NCBI RefSeq assembly: GCF_003716585.1
Contig: NZ_PTJO01000004.1
Coordinates: forward strand, 1 to 64,000
Reading direction: 5' to 3'
Source of the DNA: Corynebacterium alimapuense
Lineage (GTDB): Bacteria; Actinomycetota; Actinomycetes; Mycobacteriales; Mycobacteriaceae
DNA length: 64,000 nucleotides
The notes beneath the pieces were generated by a model. The model was not told the DNA's origin, made no database searches, and saw nothing but the letters and a program-made list of their open reading frames with translations. Both the position numbers and the translations under genes were made by a program. Of the stretch, positions 54,376 through 63,999 are shown one piece after another (position 1 is the stretch's first letter; every line of letters begins with the position of its first letter).

Positions 54376-56079
54376 TCAGTCAGCGACTACCGGCGCCGAG
54401 CGCAGGCCTTGCAGTCCGGTCACCTCTCGCCAAAAGGTGCTGTCACTCCCCGAGATCGGCATCTGCCGAACTGCCAGTGCGTCGGTGAGATAGATAGTGG
54501 AAGAGGAAGTCTCTACCGTCACGACTGGGGCACTGATATTCCCAGAGGGCAACGATGTCACGGCAGACCCGTCTTGTTCGACTCGCCAAATGGGAGTTTC
54601 CGGCGAAGACGTGCCCACCACCAATGAACCATCAGGCTGCCAGTCCAGCGCCAATGCGGTTCCCTCCAGCTGCGAGGCCAGCTCACGAACATTGACGATG
54701 CGCCATTCTGCCGGAGCGGGACGACTAACAACGCCGGCGTAGACCCGACCGTCGATAATCATGGCCACTCGGGCCCCAGTCTGAGAAAGTCGGAGCACGG
54801 AAATAGTCCCATCGATGTCTACGAGTGAACTCGTATCAACCTCAGAACTAGCGTATTCACCAGAGGCTTCTGCACGGATAACCCGGACAACTGATTCACC
54901 ATCAGCAACCACCCATTGCGCAGAGGGATCTAGTTCGAAGGTCGGTTGTGAGAGAGTATCCGCTCGTAGTGACTCAGAAAGATCGGATTCTAGAGTTCCA
55001 GTCAGCAACACCGACTCATCATCTTGAGATTGCACCGCTCCGACTTCGCCTTCGGCTGCGATATTTACCGATGTGATATTGCCGATGCTGCCTAGCTCTC
55101 CATCTACGGGTTCGACCGTATTGGAGCCCACTCGGTGGACGATGCCATTAGTAAGAGCAAACAGGGTGGACGAGGTAGATGGGTTAATTTGAGGGTTGAA
55201 ATCAGCAAAATCATCAGTAGTCAGCTCCCCATAACCAGGCAATAATGGGGCCCCGTCTACCTCCACGGCATAGGGCTCAGGAACGTTCGCAGCCGCCAAT
55301 GTCCACACCAGCTGCGCACCAAATTCAAGCCGCTCGTCAGGATCCAAGTCAGCAAAACCGGTGAATTGATAGACCCCGTCTGTCACCCCTGCGAAAGTAG
55401 CTTCCGAGGAGACCACTTCGGTGACCGCTGGCGCGAGCAGGTCCGAGGGGCCATCCATCATCAGGGTGATCAATTCAGCGTCCAATGACTGATGACCCGT
55501 ATAGATCCATCGCCGGTCTCCAACGAGAACGCTCTTGGTCGAATCAAAGAAAAATACCCGATGCGGTTGAAACTGGTTACGCAACTCGGTCTGCTCTATG
55601 ACAACGCCGTCAGGCAAGGAAGTAATTCGCCACTCCCCGCCATCGTCTAATTCCATTTCAATGGTGGCCTCGTAGGTCCCATTTTCTGGTTCATAAGCGC
55701 CGCCTGTGGCAATGAGGCCGATGACGTTACCCCCAACATCAAGAGAACGCTGCTGAGAGGTGGAACCCGCCTGCGTATTGAGATCGATGCGATCGACCAC
55801 CAATGTTGATTCCCCTGGATTCCATTGCTCCGCTGCCTCTGGGGACAGATAAGCTCTAGCCTCTTGGAAATCCTGAGTGGGCTGAGAAGATGCAGTGTAG
55901 AAATCTCGCAGAAGTAGGTCCGGCTCTCGGCCTGGCTCTGGCCCAGAGGCCGCAGTGTCTGGCACCGATTGTTCAAAGGACCGCAATGCCTGCGGTTCGG
56001 TATCTGTCGGTAGAGATGTGCACGAGCCCAAAAGACCCACTACAGCAATGCTCGCGATAAGAGTGCGCATGATTCTCAT
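54376..56079 (-). CDS. lpqB: Lipoprotein LpqB, partner of the MtrAB system
   Basis: A 567-residue lipoprotein with lipobox LLGSC (Cys20). A GerMN-type domain (about 200-290) and a C-terminal beta-propeller-like domain follow. LpqB binds the extracellular part of MtrB in mycobacteria and modulates its phosphorelay. The gene overlaps mtrB by four bases, the standard mtrA-mtrB-lpqB order in actinobacteria. A signal peptide beginning MRIMRTLIAS supports the start. Confidence 0.94.
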   Translation of the reverse strand: MRIMRTLIASIAVVGLLGSCTSLPTDTEPQALRSFEQSVPDTAASGPEPGREPDLLLRDFYTASSQPTQDFQEARAYLSPEAAEQWNPGESTLVVDRIDLNTQAGSTSQQRSLDVGGNVIGLIATGGAYEPENGTYEATIEMELDDGGEWRITSLPDGVVIEQTELRNQFQPHRVFFFDSTKSVLVGDRRWIYTGHQSLDAELITLMMDGPSDLLAPAVTEVVSSEATFAGVTDGVYQFTGFADLDPDERLEFGAQLVWTLAAANVPEPYAVEVDGAPLLPGYGELTTDDFADFNPQINPSTSSTLFALTNGIVHRVGSNTVEPVDGELGSIGNITSVNIAAEGEVGAVQSQDDESVLLTGTLESDLSESLRADTLSQPTFELDPSAQWVVADGESVVRVIRAEASGEYASSEVDTSSLVDIDGTISVLRLSQTGARVAMIIDGRVYAGVVSRPAPAEWRIVNVRELASQLEGTALALDWQPDGSLVVGTSSPETPIWRVEQDGSAVTSLPSGNISAPVVTVETSSSTIYLTDALAVRQMPISGSDSTFWREVTGLQGLRSAPVVAD

Positions 56080-57584
56080 GTCGTCGGAGCCTCCAAGTCC
56101 AATGGGCTACTGAGGTAGATCACTCCAGGCTCACGGGGCAAGGTAAGCCGGAATTGTGAACCCACTCCCAAGCTACCTGCGGCCTCTAATTGACCACCAT
56201 GCAACTCAACGTCTTCTCGAGCAATAGCCAATCCCAGACCAGTTCCGCCGGAATGTCGCTTACGGGAAGCATCTGCTCTCCAGAACCGGTTGAATACCAA
56301 CTCTTCCTGGCCTTGGCGCAATCCCACACCATGATCAGTCACCGTGATTGCGACAGCATCCTCGGCTGCCGCCATCTCGATAACAACTGGATTGCCCTCA
56401 GAATGATCGATCGCATTGGCTAAGAGATTGCGCAGAACGCGTTCAATGCGCCGAGAATCACCGATCATGTAGACCGGCTCATCAGGGGTGTCGAACCGGA
56501 TCTCGACGTCGAGTTCCTTAGCTAGATGCTCGACTGCTTGCCAAGAATTTCGGACACAAGAACCCAGATCAATCCGAGTCTCGGAAAGGTCGGCGACGCC
56601 AGCATCATGTCGAGAAATCTCCAATAGATCCCCGAGCAGCTCTTCGAAACGGTCCAGCTCTCGGACCATCAATTCGGAAGCTCGCCGAGTATGTGGTGCG
56701 AGGCTATCCGGGTCCGCGGCAATCAAATCTGCGGCCATGCGCACGGTGGTCAACGGAGTACGCAACTCATGTGAAACATCAGAGGTAAATTGCCGCTGCA
56801 GATCCCCATATTCTTCAAGCTGGTGGATCTGGCTAGAGAGTTTCTCGGCCATGTCATTGAAGCTCAGAGCCAGACGTGCCATTTCGTCTTCGCCGTCGAC
56901 CACCATGCGTTCTCGTAGGTGCCCTGCGGCCAGCCGTTGGGCGATCCTAGCGGCAGAACGAACTGGTGCGGTGACCTGTTGGGTAGCCAGCCAAGCAATA
57001 CCAACCAACAAGACAACCACGACTACTCCGGCAGCTGAGAGCAAGCCCCGTACCAAAGCTAGAGTCGATTCCTCGGCCTCCATCGACAACACCAGATAGA
57101 CCTGCAGATTTGGGATATCAGTATCCGTAGGGGTGCCGATGACCAGAGCATTATATGTGCTTCCATCCGCGCGGTCGATCGTGGCGAATTGATAGGAGAC
57201 TTGACCTTCGCCGACAAAGCGGCGGAGTCTCTCGGGGATTCGATAGCCTTCCGGGGAAGTAGTAACCGAACCGTCTTGCCCTTCGACCACGATGACCGGC
57301 TCATAAACCGCGGCTACTTCAGATGCTTGCGTACTTCTTTGTGTCAATGAGGCACGAGCGGAGTTAATGCGCACCTGAAGAGTCGTTGAGGTTCCGGTTG
57401 CATCAATCTGTTGTTCTACCGTCGCTCGCGCCCGATCGATCTCTGAGGTAGCAATGTCGAGTTTGCTATCGACCAGCCGTGAGGTGACCACCGAAATCAG
57501 TGTCATACCCAAAATGAACATGACGACCGCGGAGGCGACGAAAATCAGACCAATGACTCGGATTTGGAGGGAGGTACGCCACAT
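56076..57584 (-). CDS. mtrB: Sensor histidine kinase MtrB
   Basis: A 502-residue two-helix sensor kinase: helices near 11-34 and 182-200, an extracellular domain between them, a HAMP domain (about 201-255), the H-box SHELRTPLTTVRMAADL with His272, and the HATPase region (LLANAIDHSEGN, GVGLRQGQEELVFNRFWRADASR, GGTGLGLAIA). It senses the cell wall or osmotic state and phosphorylates MtrA. It is about half of the conserved actinobacterial MtrAB-LpqB unit. Confidence 0.95.
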   Translation of the reverse strand: MWRTSLQIRVIGLIFVASAVVMFILGMTLISVVTSRLVDSKLDIATSEIDRARATVEQQIDATGTSTTLQVRINSARASLTQRSTQASEVAAVYEPVIVVEGQDGSVTTSPEGYRIPERLRRFVGEGQVSYQFATIDRADGSTYNALVIGTPTDTDIPNLQVYLVLSMEAEESTLALVRGLLSAAGVVVVVLLVGIAWLATQQVTAPVRSAARIAQRLAAGHLRERMVVDGEDEMARLALSFNDMAEKLSSQIHQLEEYGDLQRQFTSDVSHELRTPLTTVRMAADLIAADPDSLAPHTRRASELMVRELDRFEELLGDLLEISRHDAGVADLSETRIDLGSCVRNSWQAVEHLAKELDVEIRFDTPDEPVYMIGDSRRIERVLRNLLANAIDHSEGNPVVIEMAAAEDAVAITVTDHGVGLRQGQEELVFNRFWRADASRKRHSGGTGLGLAIAREDVELHGGQLEAAGSLGVGSQFRLTLPREPGVIYLSSPLDLEAPTT

Positions 57585-57638
57585 CTCCGAGATTCGGTCA
57601 GGAATCCTTCTGGTTTGAGCGATAAGGGAAGGCAGAGT

Positions 57639-58319
57639 CTATTCCCCCAGGCCTGTCTTATAGCCCACCCCGCGGACGGTGAGGACGATCTGCGGGTTCT
57701 CCGGATCCTTCTCGATTTTGGCGCGTAGCCGCTGCACGTGCACGTTGACCAACCGAGTATCTGAGGCATGCCGATAGCCCCACACAGATTCCAGCAGTGC
57801 CTCTCGGGTGTGGACATGGCGAGGTTTGCGCGCCAACTCCAACAACAAATCAAACTCAAGCGGGGTCAGCGGGATCTCTTCATGTCCGCGCTTGACGGTG
57901 TGCTCAGGCACATCAATGCTCAAGTCACCGACCTCGATGATCTCTGAAGGCGCGTCATCGGTACGGCGCAAGCGAGCTCGAATACGCGCGATGAGCTCTT
58001 TGGGCTTAAAAGGCTTCGTGATGTAGTCATCTGCACCAGTTTCCAATCCCAAAACCACATCCACGGTGTCAGTCTTGGCCGTGAGCATGACGATCGGCAG
58101 CGAGGATTCAAGTCGAATGGCCCGACAAATATCCACGCCATTCATCCCGGGGAGCATGAGGTCTAACAGGATCAAATCCGGCTGGTGCTCCTGAAAAGCG
58201 GATACTGCTTCGTTGCCGTCCATGACTGTGATGGGCTCGAAGCCTTCGGTTTCTAGGACCAGCGCGAGCATGTCCGAGATGGAAGGGTCGTCATCGACAA
58301 CGAGAATCTTGGCAGCCAT
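57639..58319 (-). CDS. mtrA: Response regulator MtrA
   Basis: A 226-residue OmpR/PhoB-type regulator. The receiver domain shows ILVVDDDPSISDML, the phospho-acceptor Asp53 in DLILLDLMLPG, and the TAK...ADDYITKPFK segment; the winged-helix domain follows (LTPLEFDLLLELARKP, VRGVGYKT). The start is ATG 58319, seven bases after the tmk stop, since the longer frame runs through tmk. It controls cell-wall hydrolases, osmoprotection and division genes in corynebacteria. Confidence 0.96.
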   Translation of the reverse strand: MAAKILVVDDDPSISDMLALVLETEGFEPITVMDGNEAVSAFQEHQPDLILLDLMLPGMNGVDICRAIRLESSLPIVMLTAKTDTVDVVLGLETGADDYITKPFKPKELIARIRARLRRTDDAPSEIIEVGDLSIDVPEHTVKRGHEEIPLTPLEFDLLLELARKPRHVHTREALLESVWGYRHASDTRLVNVHVQRLRAKIEKDPENPQIVLTVRGVGYKTGLGE

Positions 58320-58326
58320 TGGTTCC

Positions 58327-58929
58327 TCAGCTCTCTTTGGTGATTTCTTGCAGGATAACGCCCGGATCATCTGTGATGAGCCACCGACCCGCCCAGTTGG
58401 ACTGAGCCAGGCGCTGATAGGCCAGATATGTGCGCTCTTGAAGGTCGGCGTCGCGTTCGTAGCGGTCGCGCTCACGCTCATGATTGAGCTCGGCACGATG
58501 AATCGCGCGTTGCGACGCCGTGCTTGGCGGGGTGTCTAACAAAACCTGCAGGTCTGGCTTAGGCAGCCCCAACCGGCCAAATTCTAAGTCATAGACCCAA
58601 TCGACTACCGCATCACCGTGCAGACGGGCCGCGGAATAAGCGGCATTCGAGGCGACGTATCGATCAAGCAGAATGACAGTGTCGGAGTCGACGTACTGCT
58701 CTAATTGCTCTTTGGCGCCATGCCGATCAAGAGCAAACAAGGTTGCCATGGCGTAGGCAGAATCAGTGAGGTCGCCCATTCGGCCATGCAAGGCCTCAGC
58801 TGCGAGCTGAGCGTGAACAGATTCTCCATAGCGCGGAAAACCTAGAACATCCGCGTCGAGTTCTTCTTTGAGAGCTCTGACGAGTGTGTTCTTACCCGCA
58901 CCATCGATCCCCTCGATCGAAATAATCAT
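58327..58929 (-). CDS. tmk: Thymidylate kinase
   Basis: A 200-residue kinase that phosphorylates dTMP to dTDP. The P-loop is EGIDGAGKNT, with Asn where Ser/Thr is usual (the mycobacterial enzyme also has a substitution there as I recall); DRYVASNAAYS is the DRY-type motif and the late ERDRYERD region is the lid. The start at 58929 (MIISIEGIDG) fits other Tmk proteins; a longer frame to 58974 adds 15 residues. It precedes mtrA, as Rv3247c does. Confidence 0.92.
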   Translation of the reverse strand: MIISIEGIDGAGKNTLVRALKEELDADVLGFPRYGESVHAQLAAEALHGRMGDLTDSAYAMATLFALDRHGAKEQLEQYVDSDTVILLDRYVASNAAYSAARLHGDAVVDWVYDLEFGRLGLPKPDLQVLLDTPPSTASQRAIHRAELNHERERDRYERDADLQERTYLAYQRLAQSNWAGRWLITDDPGVILQEITKES

Positions 58930-59104
58930 GATTCGGCGTCGAGAAAATAGACCGAGTTGGACGTTTGAATCCATACCGGTGCATGATCACAGAATCGAGA
59001 GCCTGTTGGCTGCTCCATACTCAAGGAAATCTCCTGCCACTGCCGTTTAAAGAACTTCCCACAACCCTAGCTTGAGGATAAGAATTGACTGCCAGCCAGC
59101 TGAA

Positions 59105-59458
59105 CTAGGCAAGTGCCTCCGAGAACACCTCGACGTCTTCGTGCTCTTCCACCGACTCCAACAGCTCAGCGGCGGTGGCATTGAGGTCTTCATCTCCGGA
59201 ACCAATCAATTCCCGAATAAACGGATGCTCATCTGCGACCTGAGCAGCGGAATAGGGTGCTCCTGCCCAGATTGCGGCGATGGTGGCAGCAGCCAAGCCA
59301 TTAAGGCGTTCTGTCTCAGTAACCGTCGCCTGTTTAAGGACGAGCAAACATGCATCTTGGACTGCCTCAACGACCTCTTCCGGATCGAGTTCATTGAGCT
59401 CGTCTAGGAAGTCAAGGTTGTCTTCCTCCGCAAAAATGGCGACGTCCCATGTGCGCAT
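59105..59458 (-). CDS. DUF4259-type acidic protein
   Basis: A 117-residue, very acidic protein starting MRTWDVAIFAEEDNLDFLDEL, with an Ala-rich helix (LNGLAAATIAAIWAGAPYS). This matches the DUF4259 family as I remember it, small proteins without known function. It is followed by a gap before tmk and preceded by a divergent Thr/Ser-rich protein gene. The ATG is preceded by AGGAAAATAGG, a fair ribosome site. Confidence 0.8.
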   Translation of the reverse strand: MRTWDVAIFAEEDNLDFLDELNELDPEEVVEAVQDACLLVLKQATVTETERLNGLAAATIAAIWAGAPYSAAQVADEHPFIRELIGSGDEDLNATAAELLESVEEHEDVEVFSEALA

Positions 59459-59579
59459 GGCCTATTTTCCTTTCTTCGTGATGACTATCAATAATTCTGC
59501 AGGGTCGTGGAATGCTGATACTTCTGCTAGGTTGTTACCAAGTTGTTATCAAGGCAGTGCGGAAGGATAAGGATCCAGG

Positions 59580-60356
59580 TTGAAACCCGATCAACGGCGC
59601 GTTTATCTGTTTATCGCCATCGGCCTCATCACCGCAGTTTTTGTCGGCGTCGGAGTCTGGCGTTTAAGCTCTCCGCCCACTCCATCCTTCTCTGATACTG
59701 CCACGCAATCGTTGGGAGTTCCTGCACTTTCCGGGACGGCTCTGACGACCACCCTCAATCCGTTGAGCCCGACGTCGTCTTCGAACGTCGAGGGACAGAA
59801 CTCCCGGCCGCTGGCGACGCCCCAAGCCGATGATCCATACTTGGCGCCCAATGCAGTCATCTCCCCGACTGCCTCGGCGAGCACTCCAACGTCAGTGTTT
59901 CAACCAGAGAATATTATTCCTTCCCGCACCACCAGTAATCAACCTCCCACGGTGCCCCCGAACATAGTCTCAATGACCACAGCGCCCTCAGCGACTCCAG
60001 AGCCCCCAGAGACCATCATCACAGAGACTTCAACCTCAGAGACTTCAACCTCAGAGACTGTGACCTCAGAGACCACCCCGGAGCCGACTGACACCACTGC
60101 CCCGACGTCTACTTCTACAAATCCGACTACGTCTCCAGCAGAAGAGTCCAGTACCCCCGCTTCGACCACGACCGAGGTCCCTGCTCCTGGGCCAACCTTC
60201 ACCAGCACTACCGTGGCCGAGGAACCTACTCCAACCGAATCCATGACCTCGGTTGCTGAACCCACGTCCGATGAGTCTTCCCCCGAATCCACGGGACTCA
60301 GTGACGCTGAGATAACCCCTCTGGCACCGAGGCTAGAACCGCAACCTTTGGACTAG
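59580..60356 (+). CDS. Membrane-anchored or secreted Thr/Ser/Pro-rich protein
   Basis: A 258-residue protein with an N-terminal helix (about 9-28, YLFIAIGLITAVFVGVGVW) and a long low-complexity tail of Thr, Ser, Pro and Glu. The start is TTG 59580 with AAGGATCC seven bases upstream. A 15-base repeat inside gives SETST repeats. No enzymatic domain is visible; it may be a wall-spanning stalk or a glycosylated surface protein, a guess from composition. It is divergent from the DUF4259 gene. Confidence 0.75.
   Translation: MKPDQRRVYLFIAIGLITAVFVGVGVWRLSSPPTPSFSDTATQSLGVPALSGTALTTTLNPLSPTSSSNVEGQNSRPLATPQADDPYLAPNAVISPTASASTPTSVFQPENIIPSRTTSNQPPTVPPNIVSMTTAPSATPEPPETIITETSTSETSTSETVTSETTPEPTDTTAPTSTSTNPTTSPAEESSTPASTTTEVPAPGPTFTSTTVAEEPTPTESMTSVAEPTSDESSPESTGLSDAEITPLAPRLEPQPLD
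60024..60068 (+). repeat. 15-base tandem repeat encoding ETSTS units
   Basis: GAGACTTCAACCTCA occurs twice in tandem (60024-60053) and a third time with two changes (60054-60068), all in frame within the Thr/Ser-rich protein gene. Confidence 0.85.
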
Positions 60357-60459
60357 TACCGAGAAAGGCTCTCATCACGGTTGGTCAGTGCAGAAATATC
60401 GCGCCAAGGTAGGGGCCGGTAGTTTCTGAGTTCCTAGTCCACGCTCGGTGTTATCCGCG

Positions 60460-61620
60460 TCAGACGAAGACGAGAAATACTTCGCCGGCGTCCTCTGTCG
60501 AAGCAACGACTGCCGGATCGTGCGCAGGGATCCACGCTGCTTCCCCTGGCGTCAGATCCATATCTCCAAGGCGAACGGTGCCCGCGGTGCATAGTGCAAC
60601 GGCGGGACCGTCATGCTCAATGCTCCAGGAGTGCTCAGCTTCAAGTTCTCGACGAATCAGACGAAACTCCGAGGTAGGAACCTGGTACTCACCCTCTACA
60701 GGATGTACCCGCGGGTCGGCTAAGGAACAAAAATTGAGCACCTTAACCAATTCAGGAACGTCCACGTACTTGGAAGTCAGTCCGCCACGGAGCACATTGT
60801 CAGAATTGGCCATGACCTCTACTCCCATTCCGCGCACATAAGCATGAAGCTGACCGGCATCAAGATAAATCGCTTCACCTGGGTTCAGAGTGATGTGATT
60901 GAGTAATAGCGCGCCGAGCACACCGATATCACCGGGATAGCGTTCTTGTAATTCCAGCACTGTCTTGAGCACTCCGGAGATCCAGTCACCACGATCGAGC
61001 TGATCTTTAGCAGCCTCAACCACCGCATCAATGAGCTCAACCCGAGCAGCCACCGGAATAGTAATCCACGTGGTGAACAACCCCCGCAGACTATTGGTTT
61101 CCGAAGATGGATCCAGAATCGTTAAATAGCGATCTAGTTGCGGGCACGACAGTGCGCTAAAAAGCTCTCTGGTGCGTTCGATCGGCCGGAATCCCGCCAT
61201 GGCGTTGAATTCGGTGAGCGCGACAATCAACTCCGGCTTGTGGCTCGGATCTCGGTAGTTTCGATGCCCAGCATTAATGAGGATCCCGAGGGAATTTTCC
61301 CTCTCGAATCCTTCTCGTGCTTGTTCCTCGGAAGGGTGAGCTTGTAAAGAAAGCGGCTCAGCGGCAGCGAGCAGCTTGAGCAAAAAGGGCAATTGCGCAC
61401 CAAATTGCGCAGTCACTCGTTCTCCCAGTGCCGCATCGGGATCTTCCGCGATGACATCGGTCAACGGACGCCCCTCGACGGTAGAAGGCGATGTGGGATG
61501 TGCTCCAAACCAGAGTTCTGCCTCTGGATTCGCGGAGGGCACTGGCAAGCCACGCAAGCCAGGAATAAGGGTGCGCGAGCCCCAAGGGTAGGCACGGGGC
61601 AACCCGGTCAATCGCTGCAT
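60460..61620 (-). CDS. manA: Mannose-6-phosphate isomerase, class I
   Basis: A 386-residue zinc enzyme that interconverts fructose 6-phosphate and mannose 6-phosphate. Metal-site segments are LQAHPSEEQA, HKPELIVALTEFNAMAGFR and YLDAGQLHAYVRGMGVEVMANSDNVLRGGLT. Mannose 6-phosphate feeds ManB and then GDP-mannose for lipomannan, mannosylated phosphatidylinositol and glycoproteins. It directly follows the Rv3256c-type gene (one base apart) and ManB, the Rv3255c-Rv3256c-Rv3257c order from memory. Confidence 0.95.
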   Translation of the reverse strand: MQRLTGLPRAYPWGSRTLIPGLRGLPVPSANPEAELWFGAHPTSPSTVEGRPLTDVIAEDPDAALGERVTAQFGAQLPFLLKLLAAAEPLSLQAHPSEEQAREGFERENSLGILINAGHRNYRDPSHKPELIVALTEFNAMAGFRPIERTRELFSALSCPQLDRYLTILDPSSETNSLRGLFTTWITIPVAARVELIDAVVEAAKDQLDRGDWISGVLKTVLELQERYPGDIGVLGALLLNHITLNPGEAIYLDAGQLHAYVRGMGVEVMANSDNVLRGGLTSKYVDVPELVKVLNFCSLADPRVHPVEGEYQVPTSEFRLIRRELEAEHSWSIEHDGPAVALCTAGTVRLGDMDLTPGEAAWIPAHDPAVVASTEDAGEVFLVFV

Positions 61621-62616
61621 TTAGTAGTCCTCCACTGGTGCATCAGGAAGATCGAAGGTGGTCGCGGCAAAACCGCGAGTAATAAGTCTGAGGGCGCCTG
61701 CTACGGGGCCAATATCCGGCGTCTCGCAATCGACGGCCAGCGTATGCGGCATAGCGGCTGTTACATCGGACGATTCCGCCCAAACGATGGTCTTTAACGG
61801 TATCAGGGTGACCGGACCATCCAAGAATGGGTCATGAAAGATGTCTTCTGGGTCCACCCGCTGTTCAGACATCACCAATTCATCCATGGGGATAGCTCCT
61901 GATGGCAGACCTCTCAAGGTCCACATCACCGAAACAAGCTCAGCGACTGCCATCCCAATTTTACTCGGCCCGGTGTGGACCAATCGGGCTCCTTCTGCGA
62001 ACTCTCGAAGTACCCTGCCTGGGTTAACCACCGAATTGCGTTCAGGAGATAGTTGCTCAAGCTCAGTGTCGACGATCGCGGCAAACGCCTCGAGTCGCTG
62101 GCGCACCAAATCTGAATCCTCCTCTAGTAGATCAAGGACCGTGCTAATCACGGTGACCGCGCGGGCCGGAGAAGCACCCAGAGCAGAAGGCAGCGCGGGG
62201 ATAACGACGGTGTCAGTTGGGGCGTCATCCACCAGCGGTCCGCGGGCAGGGCCAGCTAGGACGCTAAAAGCGCCGCGTCGAGAAGCAATATTTAACGCAT
62301 TGAATCCCGCGGGATCCTCCGCCCGATCGCTGACAACGACAACTACATCCAGCGCACCCACATAGCCGGGGAGCACGTCAGTGATCACAACTGCTAATCG
62401 CAGCGGGCTCCGCATTCGGACCACGAATCGTGCGGATGCCAAGGAAAGCGCATCTGTCGCAACAATGATCAGACTACGGGGAGATAGTCCATGTAGATCC
62501 GCACACTGATCAAGGACGCCGCTGATCGCACGAATCTGTGCCCCTTCGTGCGCGACATCGTAGAAAGACACAGCTTCCCGGTCATAGCCGGAACCGTCCA
62601 TATAGCTTGAATCCAT
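61621..62616 (-). CDS. Conserved protein between manB and manA (Rv3256c type)
   Basis: A 331-residue protein from ATG 62616 (62622 is also possible). The N-terminal part reads as a sugar-isomerase (SIS)-like fold with an LIIVATDALSLASARFVV strand-helix unit and a VVVVVSDRAEDPAG unit. It resembles the bifunctional phosphoglucose/phosphomannose isomerase relatives but seems to lack clear catalytic residues. It is always found between manB and manA in mycolate bacteria, so a regulatory or accessory role in mannose supply is inferred. Confidence 0.85.
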   Translation of the reverse strand: MDSSYMDGSGYDREAVSFYDVAHEGAQIRAISGVLDQCADLHGLSPRSLIIVATDALSLASARFVVRMRSPLRLAVVITDVLPGYVGALDVVVVVSDRAEDPAGFNALNIASRRGAFSVLAGPARGPLVDDAPTDTVVIPALPSALGASPARAVTVISTVLDLLEEDSDLVRQRLEAFAAIVDTELEQLSPERNSVVNPGRVLREFAEGARLVHTGPSKIGMAVAELVSVMWTLRGLPSGAIPMDELVMSEQRVDPEDIFHDPFLDGPVTLIPLKTIVWAESSDVTAAMPHTLAVDCETPDIGPVAGALRLITRGFAATTFDLPDAPVEDY

Positions 62617-62649
62617 GACCACTACGATAGTGGCCTATCAAAAGTAAGG

Positions 62650-63999
62650 TCAGGAACGGATAACGCCGAGAATCTCAGCGACCAGCTCAGCGACTTCTTC
62701 GCTGGTAGGTGCCTCGACATTCAAGCGCAACAACGGTTCAGTATTAGACGCCCGCACGTTGAACCAGGCGTTGGTGCCTTTGAGCTCCACGGTGACCCCG
62801 TCAAGGTGGTCGATTGACTCAATCCGATCTGCGAAGGCATCGAGAACTGCCTGAGTGCTAGCCGCCTGATCATCGACGGTCGAGTTAATCTCGCCGGAGG
62901 CCTCATACCGATTGTAAATGGCCATCATCTCGCTCATCGTTGCTTCTTGGGCGCCCAATGCTGCCAAGACGTGCATAGCCGCGAGGATGCCCGAGTCCGC
63001 ATTGAAGAACTCAGTGAAGTAGTAGTGCGCGGAGTGCTCCCCACCAAAGACCGCCCCGGATTCTGCCATCTGCGCTTTGATGAACGAATGCCCCACTCGG
63101 GTACGAACTGCAGTGCCACCGTTTTCGGCAATAATCTCGGGAACCGTTTTAGAGGTAATGAGATTGTGGATGACTGTCGCCCCTGGGTTAGTGACCAGGT
63201 AGCGCTCTGCGACGATCGCACAAATCGCCGAGGGGCTGACCGGATCGCCCTTTTCATCGACGACGAAGCACCGATCGGCGTCACCATCAAAGGCCAGACC
63301 GATATCCGCTCCCTGCTCGACAGTGAAGCGCTGCAGATCCACCAGGTTCTTGGGATCGAGAGGGTTGGCTTCGTGGTTGGGGAAGGTTCCATCCAGCTCG
63401 AAGTAGAGCGGACGGATATCGAGCGGGAGGTCGCGGAACGCCTCGGGGACGGTATGCCCACCCATACCGTTGGCAGCATCAACGGCGACTACTAGCGGCC
63501 GGATCCCAGAAAGATCAACCAGCTGCCGTAAATAAGCGCCATAATCAGCCAGGATATCGCGAGAAGAGACCTTCCCAGTGACGCCGTCGTAGGGTTCAAC
63601 GCCTGAGACCATGAGATCGATAATCTCGGCCAACCCAGTGTCTTGGCCGACTGGACGTGCGCCGGAGCGGCACATCTTGATGCCGTTGTATTCAGCCGGG
63701 TTATGCGAAGCGGTAAACATCGCACCGGCACAGTCCAAGGTGCCGGAGGCAAAGTAGAGCTCGTCAGTCGAGTTCAGCCCCAGCATCACCACATCAAGCC
63801 CTTGGGCCGTCACTCCCTCAGCAAAGGCTTCAGCCAACGCAGGAGAAGAAGGTCGCATGTCGTAGCCGATAGCTACTTGGTTCTCGCCTTCCGCCCTTAA
63901 CAAGGAGGCGAAAGACGCCCCCACATCCCGAATGAAATTGGCGTCAATATCGCGGCCAACGACGCCACGGACGTCGTATGCCTTGATTACGGAAGTCAC
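62650..63999 (-). CDS. manB: Phosphomannomutase/phosphoglucomutase (ManB), start possibly beyond the window
   Basis: A protein of at least 449 residues that interconverts mannose 6-phosphate and mannose 1-phosphate. Phosphoserine loop TASHNPAEYNGIK, metal loop AFDGDADRCFV and the sugar-phosphate tail NVRASNTEPLLRLNVEA are present. The visible frame begins with GTG at the window edge (VTSVIKAYDVRGVVG). C. glutamicum ManB starts a few residues earlier (about seven, from memory), so the true start may lie just outside. It is the first of the manB-Rv3256c-manA run here. Confidence 0.93.
   Translation of the reverse strand: MTSVIKAYDVRGVVGRDIDANFIRDVGASFASLLRAEGENQVAIGYDMRPSSPALAEAFAEGVTAQGLDVVMLGLNSTDELYFASGTLDCAGAMFTASHNPAEYNGIKMCRSGARPVGQDTGLAEIIDLMVSGVEPYDGVTGKVSSRDILADYGAYLRQLVDLSGIRPLVVAVDAANGMGGHTVPEAFRDLPLDIRPLYFELDGTFPNHEANPLDPKNLVDLQRFTVEQGADIGLAFDGDADRCFVVDEKGDPVSPSAICAIVAERYLVTNPGATVIHNLITSKTVPEIIAENGGTAVRTRVGHSFIKAQMAESGAVFGGEHSAHYYFTEFFNADSGILAAMHVLAALGAQEATMSEMMAIYNRYEASGEINSTVDDQAASTQAVLDAFADRIESIDHLDGVTVELKGTNAWFNVRASNTEPLLRLNVEAPTSEEVAELVAEILGVIRS

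Noticed and set aside
1..63999. CRISPR arrays, prophage modules or complete insertion sequences
   Set aside because: I saw no regular spaced repeats and no intact transposase or phage structural genes; the only mobile-element trace is the integrase remnant by ssrA.
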